A stretch of 64,000 nucleotides of DNA from Corbicula japonica (Eukaryota > Mollusca > Bivalvia > Venerida > Cyrenidae), in the NCBI GenBank assembly GCA_038501625.1, contig JAZAYU010000114.1, positions 930,001 through 994,000 on the forward strand, given 5' to 3'. Below the pieces are notes generated by a model. It made no database searches and was not told the origin of the DNA. It saw only the letters and a list, made by a program, of their open reading frames with translations. Below are positions 23,492-34,356 of the stretch, in pieces (positions within the stretch are counted from its first letter, which is position 1; every line of letters starts with the position of its first letter). Made by a program: the position numbers and the translations under genes.

Positions 23492-23663
23492 AAACAGTTA
23501 TCTTTTTAATAATACATATTAATGAAGGCAAACAACAACATATACAACCAGTAACAACTGTTACTTTTCTATAAACTAACAATTTATAGGAATGATAAAA
23601 TCTCGCATTTCCTGTTGAAAGTTAATCCTCAGACAGGTATAACATTGTAAAGTGTATCAGATT

Positions 23664-23986
23664 AACCGTTTACTCTAATATTTTCCCGGTGATCGATACT
23701 TGTCAAGAGAACATGGCAATACTAAATTTTTAAAACCATATCGACAATAACCTTTACTCTGTATGATGATCAAGACCAGACAGCACATCCATTCTATCTG
23801 ATCTGGATCTACACTGTTACACTGTCAGGCATACCCTAATGAACCAAAAAGCAAACAGTGTAGATCCTAATCAGATGGCATAGATGTTCCAGCTGATCAT
23901 GATCAGATGGCCTGTATGCGCCAGCTGATCTGGATCTACACTGTTCCAATATCGGATTAAAAACATATCTATGATGTAAAGGGTTA
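23664..23986. mobile_element. TTAA-type palindromic MITE, diverged copy 3
   Basis: The right end TGTAAAGGGTTAA and several GATCTGGATCTACACTG blocks are clear. The left end is eroded and the interior is partly duplicated. Confidence 0.5.
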
Positions 23987-24399
23987 AATGTACTTGTCAG
24001 TCACATGACTGTCTATTTATCAATAACATACTACAAACACATTGCTTTATAGCACCATTGGAAAAAAGATCAGTACAAAACAAAGTATACTACATGTGTG
24101 TTCATGGTCATAAACCTCTGTAGTTAAGGTTAATTTCTCAGATTTCTATGTTTTCAATTTTCTATAATTTGTTGTGGTTAGGAATTGTTGATCAGCACCC
24201 CTAATAAATCACCGATAAATCATTAGTACATGACATAAATTATAATGAATTTACAGTACATGTAAGTACAAAAAGATTTTCGGTGTGACAAATGGAAACG
24301 GCATGTAAGATGTTTTAAACATTATGTGATGATTTGGCGAATTCTGTAGAAATGTGTTGCTCTCACTGACATTTTATTAGACTGAGCTTAAAAATATAT

Positions 24400-24640
24400 T
24401 AACCCTTTCCTGTACAGACACACCTTTATTGCTAGGGCGAACAGTTTAGATCCAGATCAGCCGGCACATCCATGCCGTCTGATCAGGATCTAAACTGTTC
24501 GCTTCTTGATTCATTAGGTTATTTCTGACCAAAATGTGACCAGTGCAGATTCTGATCAGACGGCACGGATGTGCCGGCTGATCTGGATCTACACTGGTCG
24601 CACATGCGTAAAAATGCGTATATACCCAGGAAAGGGTTAA
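24400..24640. mobile_element. TTAA-type palindromic MITE, best-preserved copy
   Basis: Flanked TTAA-CCCTTTCC ... GGAAAGGG-TTAA. The interior reads as two mirrored arms with GTGCCGGCTGATC facing GATCAGCCGGCAC. This copy can serve as family consensus. The TTAA target and CCC(T)TT termini are those of the piggyBac superfamily, so a piggyBac-mobilised MITE is inferred. Confidence 0.75.
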
Positions 24641-24689
24641 AGAACTTTCACAAACATGCAGAATATGGTTACATAGAGTATGTAAAAAT

Positions 24690-24780
24690 GGCCTGACCAA
24701 GATGCGACCAGTGCAGATCCAGGTCATAAATGGATGTGGTAGCACACGTTAAAATGTGTATATATATGGTAAAGGGTTAA
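24690..24780. mobile_element. TTAA-type MITE, right-half fragment
   Basis: Contains GCGACCAGTGCAGATCC and the terminal GGTAAAGGGTTAA only. It directly follows the best-preserved copy. Confidence 0.55.
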
Positions 24781-24829
24781 ATAATAACTAAAAATACAAA
24801 ATTCACAAACTTAGTGCTTCTGTTTGGCA

Positions 24830-25376
24830 TTAGGAGAATAAATCTAAATCATCTGCATCCTCCTGGGTGTTTTCTTGAATATATTTCATTATGTCATCCT
24901 GTGTGATAGTTTCGACAGTATTAGAGTCACCGAATATATCTGTGATATCACCTGAACCACTATTACTGCTACTAACTGATACCTTAGTTTCACCTGGTTT
25001 AGGTTTCAAGTCTGGCTTTTTCCTTAATGCTGGTTTTGGTTTATCTTTTAATACTGGTTTTGGTTTGTCTGTTACTGGTGGTTTTGGTTTGTCGGCCAAT
25101 GGTGGTTTAGGTTTTTCCCTTAAAGCTGGTTTTGGTTTGTCTGCCAATGGTGGTTTAGGTTTCACTCTTACAGCTGGTTTGGGTTTTTCATTCAATGCTG
25201 GTTCCTCTTTGACTACTAACACATCACTCTCAATGTCATCATCTAATACTTCTTCATCATTATTCTGTTCAGTAGTCATTTCTTCAACTGGTGTTGCTGT
25301 ATCTGTAGAAACTTCTTCCAGTTCTCCTGTTTCAGTGAGCTTCATTTCCATGATCTTATCCAAATCGTCATTTTCA
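24830..25376 (-). CDS. HS1BP3: Last HS1BP3 exon with KPKP repeats
   Basis: Encodes 181 residues. After an acidic lead (SENDDLDKIMEMKL) come seven or eight octads of the form (A/P)(L/V)xxKPKP, the last giving RKKPDLKPKP, then a Ser-rich linker and an acidic end DADDLDLFS. The Pro/Lys octads alternate PPLADKPKP and PALREKPKP, which suggests recent duplication of a 48-base double unit. Such sequence could serve as an SH3 ligand, consistent with HS1BP3's known partner class. Confidence 0.85.
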
Positions 25377-28300
25377 CTGAAATGAAGCAAGTTTCATTTA
25401 TTTCATATTCAATTTGATCCCTATTATATGTAGACAAGCTCTTACTTCATGATCTGACCTAAAGACATAATTTTGGCAACATGTGTTGGCAACAGTTCTT
25501 TATTTTAAGGTACTAAAATCTGGCATTCCACGAAGCATTACTCAAAAAATAGTGAAACAGGAGTTATCATTCTTGTTGTCACAGATATCATTGTTCATGC
25601 TAATTATATATTCTAGGTATTAAATGAAAAGGACAGGTACTTTTAAAGTTATAGGCAACATTTAGTTTCTTGATTAAGTTAGGAGATTACTAGACACTGT
25701 TGATACCTGACATTTGGATCCCTATGTGTCTACCTGCTATCGCAAAAAAAGAGATTTGGGTACATTTTTCAACTCAATTCATTAAGCCTTCCCATCAACC
25801 CACTGAATTTCTAATGTTCCTACCTGAATAGGTCATCATTTGGCTCCTCTGTTTCCGTTACTATGGATTTGACCTTGACCTCTGACCTAGCACCAGCAAT
25901 AAACAACTCTTCACCTTCACCTTCTTGTAGGGCACCACTCAGGTCAGGCTCGTCAAATATTTTGAGATCACCTACAAAGTAACAAAAATTCATAAATTTC
26001 ATAATTTGACTCATCAAATGGGCAACGAGTGTAGATCCTGATCAGCCTCCATATCCATGACATCAACACAAGTTGCTTTAAGATTCTTTAACAAGGTGAC
26101 TATACTACGTCACTTTTAGAATGTCGTGCACACACAAAATCACTCGCTTCAGGTAGGTTTTTGCTTATTTCTCAGTAATTTCTGGACCGATTTCGATCAG
26201 ATAAAGAGCATCATATTCCGATAAAAAGCATTTTCATTGACATGTAACCTTCAATATCAATAAACTTCTCAAACATTCAAAGACAAATTTTGTTTGAAAT
26301 GTGTGTGCACAACATTGTTAAAGCCACCCTGATTAATTGGTATTTCCAAGTAAGAAGTGAACAGTGAAGATCCTAATCAGAATGTTCAGATAAGCAGACC
26401 ACTTTGGAATCCACACTTGGTGCATATAAAACAAAGAACATATCCATTTAAAAAAGATAAAAGGATTTGACAGGGGCGTAGCTAGCTCTCCATTCATTTG
26501 GATTCATAATCGTGCTGGGAGACTGGGTAGGGTCTGGGGAAATGCCGAGTTTGCCCACCACCTCCCCAAGCAATATTTTGAAAACAATGGTGCACTGGCA
26601 TGAATTATGTGGATTCTGCTGCATATCAGCATAAAGGCAATACGTGCCTGTCTGAACACACTGAGATACCGACCTGCAGCATCAGTGGTGATCTCGTCAG
26701 CGGCAAACAGATCCTCTTCAGCCTCGTCTTCATCTCCCTGTTCTGCATCACCGAACAAATCACTATAAAGAAACATGATATTTAGGTTCCAAGGCATAGC
26801 TTATATCAAAAACAGATATAGTTATGACAATTTTGCAAAGTTTAATTCTTGAACTATGTTAGTGGTCTCCCTTTATATCTATATGGTATGGTTTTTATTC
26901 TATGGTTGACCAGTGTATCAAAGAAAAAAAAATTGGCTGCATTGCCAAGTTGGGAAACATCACAGAAATGTTATATAAACCAACTTTATACACTGAACTC
27001 AATATCTATATGTTTTACTAGTTTAGCCAAATTTGTGAGAATTATTTAGACTGATAAACAACCTTTAATTAACTATACTCTATGGGATACAACTTGGCAA
27101 GCAACAAGTGTAGAAAGTGACCAGCCTGCACATAAATACAATCTGATCATGATGAACACTGATTTCCTTCTTGGTCAGAAATAACTTAATCCATCTATAA
27201 AAGCATGGATTTTCAAGTTAATCTGGACCTACACTGGTTGTATGTGATATAAAGTTGTATTTTGAGAAAAGGGTAAACATGATGTAAAGTTCTCTAAATT
27301 CAATTGCTTCCGATGAGTTATTGAATCTACAAATGGCATGGTTTGTACTAACTATAAATACAGGGTCCATTGACAAGAGTATCCCTATTGTTAGTGATGT
27401 AGTGGGAAAAATGATGTTCATATGCTTACTCTTTATCATTCAGGTCATCTTGGACAGGTGGCTCTTGCTGGCTTTCAGTCTTAGTTTCAGTGGCCTCATC
27501 CTCTTTGTTTACAATAGACTCCGACACTTCAATCTTCTTTAGTTTTTCTGCCTTGGCTGAATGTACACCTGAAAGATATAGACAGCTGCATGTTGATTTT
27601 ATTTTTTGTTCTCTATTCATCATTCATGCCAATGGGGAGTAACAAAACTGAACGCACTGCATCACACGGACTCAATACATGTACTTTGGAATAATTATAT
27701 TTCGCAAAGTTTTGTGCGATAGGCAGTGTTTGTAAAATCAAACCCCATCAAATATTAGCCATATAATACCTTATCCTATGAGAAAATAAACAACAGCACA
27801 AATTTATGTCTGCGCGAAAATGTTGAAAATATCATTTGCATCATATGTGTGAAAATTAAGCCCCGCAAAATTAAACCATACTACACTACAGTATTGGGTT
27901 ATAATTACAAATGTATGTCCTAGTTAGTGCTGATGTGTAAAAAGATATTTATGGATAAAACATTAACAAGATCACTGTAATTCCATCACATTTACATTAT
28001 ATCACAGACTAGATTTAATTTTAAACCAGACTAAACAGCATGTATAAAACTTGTATTTAGTTCTTGTTGTAGTTGTGTTTTTTTTCAAAATTCTTACTTA
28101 TGATTAACCGTTTGTGGCTTGGGCAGACAGTGTATATATCTCCAGATCATCAGGCACACCCGTGCCATCTGATCAGGATCTACACTATTCACTTTTTGAT
28201 ATATAAGGATATTTCTTACCAGAAGGTGAACAGTGCAGATCCTAATCAGATGGCACTGGTGTACCAGCTGATCTGTATCTACACTGTTCATGCGTGTTAA

Positions 28301-31300
28301 AAGGCGTCTGATATGAAGTAAACAGTTAAATGATATAACAGACTGAATAAAATTGAAACGTGACTTAATATCATGTATAAAACTGGTATACAGTTGTGTG
28401 TAGTTTTGTTTGTTTTTTCAAAATTTGCAGTGAATGATTAACCAGTACCTAAAAATTCCAGCAACAACTGATCAGTACATAGTTTTGGTGTGGAAGCCAG
28501 GAACTTCACAAAGAAATCGAGGCTGTTTCTTCTTTCTTTAGCAACACCTTCATTCTCTCGGAGAACTTTCTTTGGTAGCTGAGGGAATACTGTTCCACTG
28601 TACTTTATATTAAACTTGTTGTGTAGGTCTTCAAATTCACTTAGCTTTTTAAAAATCTGAAATGGAAATTCTTACCAGTCAGCATACTAGTGAATATTAT
28701 ACAAATAAATACTAATGTTGAGGTCGATATGTAGTTTTGCGGACCTGGGTAGTGTGATATCGACCGAGGACGAAGTCAAATATCTAAGCTCTAGGCCTTG
28801 TGGTTTCAGTCAAGAAGATTTTAAAAGTTTTTCCTATATAAGTCTATGTAAAATAAAGTGACCCCTGGGCGGGGCCAATTTTGACCCCAGGGAAATAATT
28901 TGAACAATCTTTGTAGAGTTCCACTAGAGGATGCTAAATGCCAAATATCTAAGCTCTAGGCCTTGTGGTTTCAGACAAGAAGATTTTTAAAGTTTTTCTT
29001 ATATAAGTCTATAAAAAGTGAAGTGACCCCTGTGGCGGGGCCAATTTTGACCCCAGGGAAATAATTTGAATAATCTTTGTAGAGTTCCACTAGAGGATGC
29101 TAAATGCCAAATATCTAAGCTCTAGGCCTTGTGGTTTGAGACAAGAAGATTTTTAAAGTTTTTCCTATATAAGTCTATGTAAAATAAAGTGACCCCTGGG
29201 GCGGGGCCAATTTTGACCCCAGGGAAATAATTTGAACAATCTTTGTAGAGTTCCACTAGAGGATGCTAAATGCCAAATATCTAAGCTCTAGGCCTTGTGG
29301 TTTCAGACAAGAAGATTTTTAAAGTTTTTCCTATATAAGTCTATATAAAATGAAGTGACCCCTGTGGCGGGGCCAATTTTGACCCCAGGGAAATAATTTG
29401 AATAATCTTTGTAGAGTTCCACTAGAGGATGCTAAATGCCAAATATCTAAGCTCTAGGATTTGTGGTTTCAGACAAGAAGATTTTTAAAGTTTTTCCTTT
29501 TGGTTGCCATGGCAACCAGAGTTCTGCATGGAATTGATTTCTTTGAACAACTTTGGAAGAGCTTCATCCGTGGCAAGTTTCATCAATTTTGGCCCATGGG
29601 TTTAAGAGGAGATGTTGTTTAAAGCAAAAATTGACGACGCACGACGGACACAGGGCGATCCTAAAAGCTCACCATGAGCACAAGTGCTCAGGTGAGCTAA
29701 AAACAAAAGATATCAGTGCAACCGATGGATGGTCCCCGATCTATTGTGGGGACATAGGAATGGTGCTATTTTATAGTATATGTAGCTAAATCAATGGGCA
29801 ATAACACAGTAAACACAACCTGTCACCAGGGTAGATAGACCCTGCTGTCACTTGATGCATTGTTATGTGCATCTTCATTAATAAGTAAGGACAGCTGGAT
29901 GAAGCAGCAACTACCAGTACATGTATATGTTCCCCCCAAATTGTTTGGGTGGGGGCGGGGGGTGATAATTATCACCCATTTTTTAGCTGAATTACAAAAT
30001 CTTCGTTATTAAACTTTTATAGCTTCACTGACCTATAAGAGGCTGGTTTGCAATGACTTTATATATTTTCCTTATTCATAACACAATCAAGCGGGCAAAC
30101 TGAAAAAGTTCCAGTTGTATAATTTGGGGAAAATTTAACCCTTTACTCCAAATGTTATCATGTTGACCATGTGAAAATCTTATGGAGTAATGGAATATCG
30201 TCTAATGGAGTAAAGAGTTAACAATACTCACAGTAAACTGTACATTATCTGTGTCTTTGTGTTTGGCAGTCTTGAAAAACAACAGGTTAGACACCACCAT
30301 CAGCTGATACTCGTATGATGAGACCAGATATCCTTTGGTCTCTTTGAAAGATGTCACAGACAAGTCTATCCCTGTATCTTTATTCTTTAACTCCCTGAAA
30401 TCCCATATTTACTTGAAACAAAACAATAACTACATTCAACTCTTTATTCCATATATATGTGTTTATATGCCTGTGCAACCAGTGTAGATCCAGATCAGCC
30501 AGCACATCAGTACCATATAATTTGGATCTGCACTGATCGCAGTTTGGTCAGAAATAACCTAATGAATCAAAAAGTGAACAGAGTAGATCTTAATCTGATG
30601 GAACTTATGTGATTAACACTGGTCGCCCATATGATAAAGGAGTATATATGGAGTAAAGGGTTAAACACAATGTTAAAATGTTAGAATCACACATGACGTA
30701 TTTGGATATAGAATGTGTGCTTATAATTATTGTTTATGTATTAACAAACATGTAATTATTTACTTGTACAACTATTTGCCAGTACAATGTAGTAATATAT
30801 GATTGATAATTATTTCTCATGTTTCACTTTTCAAAACTTTTTTTGTGTAATGTCCCTTTCAAATTATTTTTATCTGAAATGTAATGTTGCTTGTAAGTTT
30901 TTAAGTACTTGTCCTATTCGCTAAATATCTGGAATAAGTCATCTGTATGAACACATCCATTTGTGACAACAACAAGAATGATAACTCCTGTTTGACTATC
31001 TTTTTAGTTATGTCCCTTTCAAATATACTTTAATATCCAAATATCCAAATTAATGTTGCTAATGACTTTGAAAACCTACATATACTGTAATATTAACTTA
31101 ATACTTGGACTATATATTCTGCATGAATAAAACCATCTGTGGTAATAATAATGATATCTCATGTTTAATTTTATAAGTTAGGCTCCTTTCAAATGACTTT
31201 AGTATGAAACTTAATGTTGCTTATAACTTGGAAAGTATTTGTTATTTTGACACAATACATTGTACTTGATATAATGTTATCTAAATATAATTTGTTCTGA

Positions 31301-32048
31301 GCTATGCTCCTTTGAAATGATTTTAACCTGAAACTTACCAGTAATTTACTTATAGCTAAATTAAAGATACTGCCTGATCAATTACAAGTAAATCTTTTTG
31401 TGAAAAGTGTTTGAAAAAAAACTTATAAAATTTGAGCTAGTCTGCTCTAGAGTTTTGCTTTCATACTGATTATAATAAACTCATAGTTGATGATTACATC
31501 ACTAGCAGCATGGATTTGGACTTAAAATGATTATACAAGTATTTTAGAAACTTTTGCCTAGGCTGCATCAGAGCTGAACAGTATTCTAGTTAGGGGTCAA
31601 TTCAAGTTTAATTTAACATGTTTAACAGGTCTGTTGTTTAACATCTCTTTATATGAATCTTTAACCGTGACTCCATCCTCATAGCTCAGTTTGTAGAATA
31701 GTGATCTGAACATCTGATGTTCAAATTCTTGTTGAACCCTACCTATTTTTTCTACTTTCTCTTTCATTTGTGCAAATTAACCTTGAAACGTTCTACTGAG
31801 CAAAGGATCAGGACCCGAGTTGATTATGTAAGACATCTGGAATTTAAGTAGTAATGTCTAATCTTAAATGGAAAAGTATAGTAATGTCTATATTAATTAT
31901 TAGGTGGTATTGTGTGCCAGCTGATAGTGATTCAGTGAAACTTGAACTTGGTACTGTACTTGGTATATAAAAGTAAATATTTATTGACAGTTGTAGATTC
32001 TGTGTACTCATGCATATTTTACCTCACTGTAACCGTTGCATGGGCCAT
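24830..32048 (-). CDS. HS1BP3: HCLS1-binding protein 3 (PX-domain protein), complete, 7 exons
   Basis: Minus-strand coding exons: 32048-32023, 30394-30232, 28656-28449, 27568-27430, 26762-26674, 25971-25824 and 25376-24830. They total 1320 nt (439 residues) and all phases agree. The N-terminus MAHATVTVRELKNKDTGIDL leads into a PX domain on exons 2-3: YEYQLMVVSNLLFFKTAKHK, FKKLSEFEDLH, PQLPKKVLRE, ERRNSLDFFVKFL. The remainder is acidic and disordered, with DLFG and EEDLF motifs, a KPKP repeat array, and a C-terminal DLDLFS. PX domains bind phosphoinositides. In mammals HS1BP3 binds HCLS1/cortactin and restrains autophagosome formation; carry-over to this animal is inference. The length is near the human protein (~390), with the KPKP expansion accounting for some extra residues. 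Its introns host many TTAA-type MITEs. Confidence 0.88.
27082..27276. mobile_element. TTAA-type palindromic MITE, diverged copy
   Basis: Retains TTGGTCAGAAATAACTTAAT, CTGGACCTACACTGGTTG and the terminal AAAAGGGTAA. Left terminus is eroded. Intron of HS1BP3. Confidence 0.5.
28101..28328. mobile_element. TTAA-type palindromic MITE, copy in HS1BP3 intron
   Basis: Left TTAACCGTTTGT, right GAAGTAAACAGTTAA. Inside are CTGATCAGGATCTACACT and CAGCTGATCTGTATCTACAC in mirrored order. Confidence 0.6.
28720..29702. mobile_element. Pearl/Helentron-like element with 166-bp core repeats
   Basis: Four core units of 165-166 bp (GTGACCCC at 28858, 29023, 29189 and 29355) alternate two subtypes (CTGGG/GAACAATC and CTGTGG/GAATAATC), so the true period is a 332-bp pair. 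Then comes a short ACG-rich stretch (GACGACGCACGACGGAC) and a terminal hairpin, AGCTCACC...GGTGAGCT followed by AA. Non-coding; in intron 3 of HS1BP3. Confidence 0.65.
30135..30221. mobile_element. Very short TTAA-type MITE
   Basis: TTAACCCTTTACTCCA at the left faces TGGAGTAAAGAGTTAA at the right, only 87 bp apart. It appears to be an internal-deletion form of the same family. Confidence 0.55.
30232..30394 (-). CDS. HS1BP3: HS1BP3 exon 2, first half of PX domain
   Basis: Encodes ELKNKDTGIDLSV, then strands KGYLVSSYEYQLMVVSN and the basic stretch FFKTAKHKDTDN expected in the PX fold. Acceptor ATTTCAG and donor GTGAGT. Phase 2 in is completed by one base, and phase 0 out matches exon 3. Confidence 0.88.
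30438..30664. mobile_element. TTAA-type palindromic MITE in HS1BP3 intron 1
   Basis: Left ACTCTTTATTCCATATAT, right GGAGTAAAGGGTTAA. The interior has CAGTGTAGATCCAGATCAGC and GGTCAGAAATAACCTAATGA family motifs. Confidence 0.6.
30665..32022. other. HS1BP3 intron 1, AT-rich
   Basis: About 1.35 kb of AT-rich sequence without coding signal. Short phrases such as TTATAACTT and TCCTTTGAAATGA recur every ~110-170 bp between 30850 and 31330, which hints at an old degenerate tandem array. A tRNA-like SINE fragment lies near 31.7 kb. Confidence 0.4.
31677..31741 (+). repeat. tRNA-like SINE fragment
   Basis: CATAGCTCAGTTTGTAGAA resembles an A box, and GTTCAAATTCTT resembles a decayed B box, at tRNA-like spacing. 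Confidence 0.4.
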
Positions 32049-32134
32049 TGCCTTCTGTCAACTTTGAAACAGCCTTTTTTAATGTTTTCACGCCCACCAC
32101 ATTATGTTCACATCTTATTTACGTTTGTCGGTTG

Positions 32135-32154
32135 TCACATGATCAGTCATGTGA
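32135..32154. promoter_or_regulatory. Paired M-box/CLEAR-like motifs upstream of HS1BP3
   Basis: TCACATGA and TCATGTGA face each other across TCAG, 87 bases upstream of the HS1BP3 ATG. TCATGTGA is the M-box form bound by MiT/TFE bHLH-Zip factors in animals. A GATGGCGGCG (YY1-like) motif lies at 32246-32255. Binding is inferred from motif match only. Confidence 0.35.
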
Positions 32155-34356
32155 TCTTAGCGTGAAAAACGACCAACCGAAAGCACCGTTATTAAACTAT
32201 CCAATCAAAAGAGTCATAAGTAATTGCGCTTGGCTAGTTAGCAATGATGGCGGCGATTTGTAAACTATTGTAAATTGTAAACTGAAAAACGTTAAATTTC
32301 TTCTAGCTAAGGTATTTTAGATAAATTGACATAATGATTTCGATTTTCACAAACGATCTGCCTCAATGCGAGTCGCTAGTGTGATGGCAATAGAAGGATT
32401 CAGCTACCCTCTTCTACAATTTTTAGAAAAAATAGAACTTATGAACACACATTTTCTGGCCAGTATGTCAGTAGAGCTCTTTAGGCATAACAAAAGACAA
32501 GTGCAAAGTGTGGCCATTTTAATCTTATAAACCAGGGGTTTTTCATCACTCCCTGTGCCTCCGTAAAACAGCGGTGTTCCCAAAGCAAACATACAATACA
32601 TATTTTGTTTCCAAAATTTCGGCAAAAATTGCTTAAAGTATATAAAAAACAGTAAACAGCAGAGTGACTTCCCTTTATCTAGAAATTGCAAGCGTTGAGT
32701 GATGTAAGCACTTATATTTTCCTGACTTATTTTCAACATTATTGAGATAAATTACAGTCGTGTCCGGTAATCTTGCGCATCCGGTCATCTTGCGCAGTGG
32801 TCTACTGACATCCCCGGAAGTGTTTTACGGTCACGTTGTGAAAATATCTCAACAAACAATTATTTTTGGACCTAAATTAGAACATCTAAAAGGTAAACAT
32901 GTTGAAAATTAATACCTGTCCAAGATATTTACATCATCGTAATAAATTATTCATGACCATGCCCACTGACCTATTTTCCGATATTTTAAGCAAATAATTC
33001 TTATTCCATCATCTAGTCCAGAAATGTGTGTCCCATGATAGACATAAACAATAAAACACATTTAAAAAAAAAAATTATACCATTTTAAACGTACAATTCT
33101 ATTTTATTTGCAAACGTTGGTTAATTCAGACCACATTTCCGTCAGTTCCCGCCATTCTGTCAACAAAGTTCAAGGGCATAATCCGTGCATGATTTTTTTT
33201 CCTGCAGAAGCGTAAAGTGCCTTTTTTGCTCATGTCAAATAAACAGAAAACTTAATATAAAACAACGGGAAATTTTATGGTTCGTCAGAGACTCTTAATC
33301 TTTTAAAATATTTCACTGCTATGACGTCATTTCTCTCAGGTACGCAAGATGACCGGACATTTAAATGCTTGGGTAAAACATGGTGGTAAGGGTAAACATT
33401 AATAAATTCCCAATAGTTAAGGAGTCATGACCAAAACATTTTTTGTCATTACATGCATGAAAGGTTTTTGAAAACTGACAAACAGTAATGACACATTTGT
33501 CCATTATTGATCGGTAAAAATATAGCCGATAATGCTTACTGACAGCTTAGGTGTGCAAGAAGACGGGACAGCATCGTATATCAAAAAATTAAGAACCATT
33601 CTGCATAAGTTTGCAGCAAGTACCTGGAACTGCACAATATTCATTATAATCCAATTAGGTAGACACAATTCTTATTGTAATATATTTGCCCGACTGTGAT
33701 GGCTTTGCATAACAGCAAGTACTACAGTAAAACAAAAGATTAACTTGTCTATATAGATAATACGCTACATTTACCATTAAATTTACTACAGTTTCACTAT
33801 TTTAATAAAGAATTTCATATAATGAATAATTTAAATGAGAAAATTATTTTCTTAAAACAGTTGGCTTAATATGTTTAGTTAAAAGTTTTGCATTGTTTGT
33901 TAGAATAAAGACCAAAAAATGGTGAAAGTATATTGGTATTGTAAAAAAAAGACTGATTGAAGCTAAATAAGCGCATACTGAAATTTTCCAAAATGTACCA
34001 TTTTATCTATGCGAAAATTCCCAAAATGGGCATTTTTGTCAATAAAAATTCCAAAAATGACCAGACTCCTTTTTCCAAAATAGGCAGAAAAACTCCTATA
34101 AACAGGCGATCTATATCACAAGATGAGTACAATCACTCAGAACAAAATATCCCAGTTTTATAGAATATCCCAGTTTTTTGAGAAAAGCATATTCCCCTAT
34201 TTCCTTAATTTACTAAAGATTCCAATGTAGAACAGATCATGGAGAAAAACGTTATCCCAGTTGCACATCAATTTGAAAGACAAATTTGTAACTTATTACT
34301 TATTGAACAAATTTTGATTGCCGTTGATAGATTATTGTTTATCTCTCTGATTTTAG
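32155..34356. other. Intergenic stretch between the divergent HS1BP3 and LRR genes
   Basis: About 2.2 kb holding the presumed promoter of HS1BP3 at its left edge, an inverted-repeat element at 32760-33363, and AT-rich sequence. The 5' UTR exon of the LRR gene should also be here but was not located. No convincing ORF. Confidence 0.4.
32760..33363. mobile_element. ~600-bp TIR element
   Basis: The left end TGTCCGGTAATCTTGCG is followed at once by a second version, CCGGTCATCTTGCGCA. The right end CGCAAGATGACCGGACA is the inverted copy. No open frame. A non-autonomous DNA transposon is likely; family not assigned. Confidence 0.6.

Larger units (their letters stand above)
25377..30231. other. HS1BP3 introns 2-6, repeat content
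   Basis: Besides the repeats listed separately, short fragments of the TTAA-type MITE lie near 26020-26050 and 26340-26420. A possible small element near 26090-26325 carries a TGTGTGTGCACAAC end. No extra exon was recognised. Confidence 0.4.

Noticed and set aside
24891..25385. Long plus-strand frame over the last HS1BP3 exon
   Set aside because: It is the antisense shadow of the KPKP-repeat exon; the minus strand has the splice sites, the phase and the recognisable product.
32404..32739. Minus-strand 111-codon frame upstream of HS1BP3
   Set aside because: No splice or start context, AT-rich composition, no recognisable domain.
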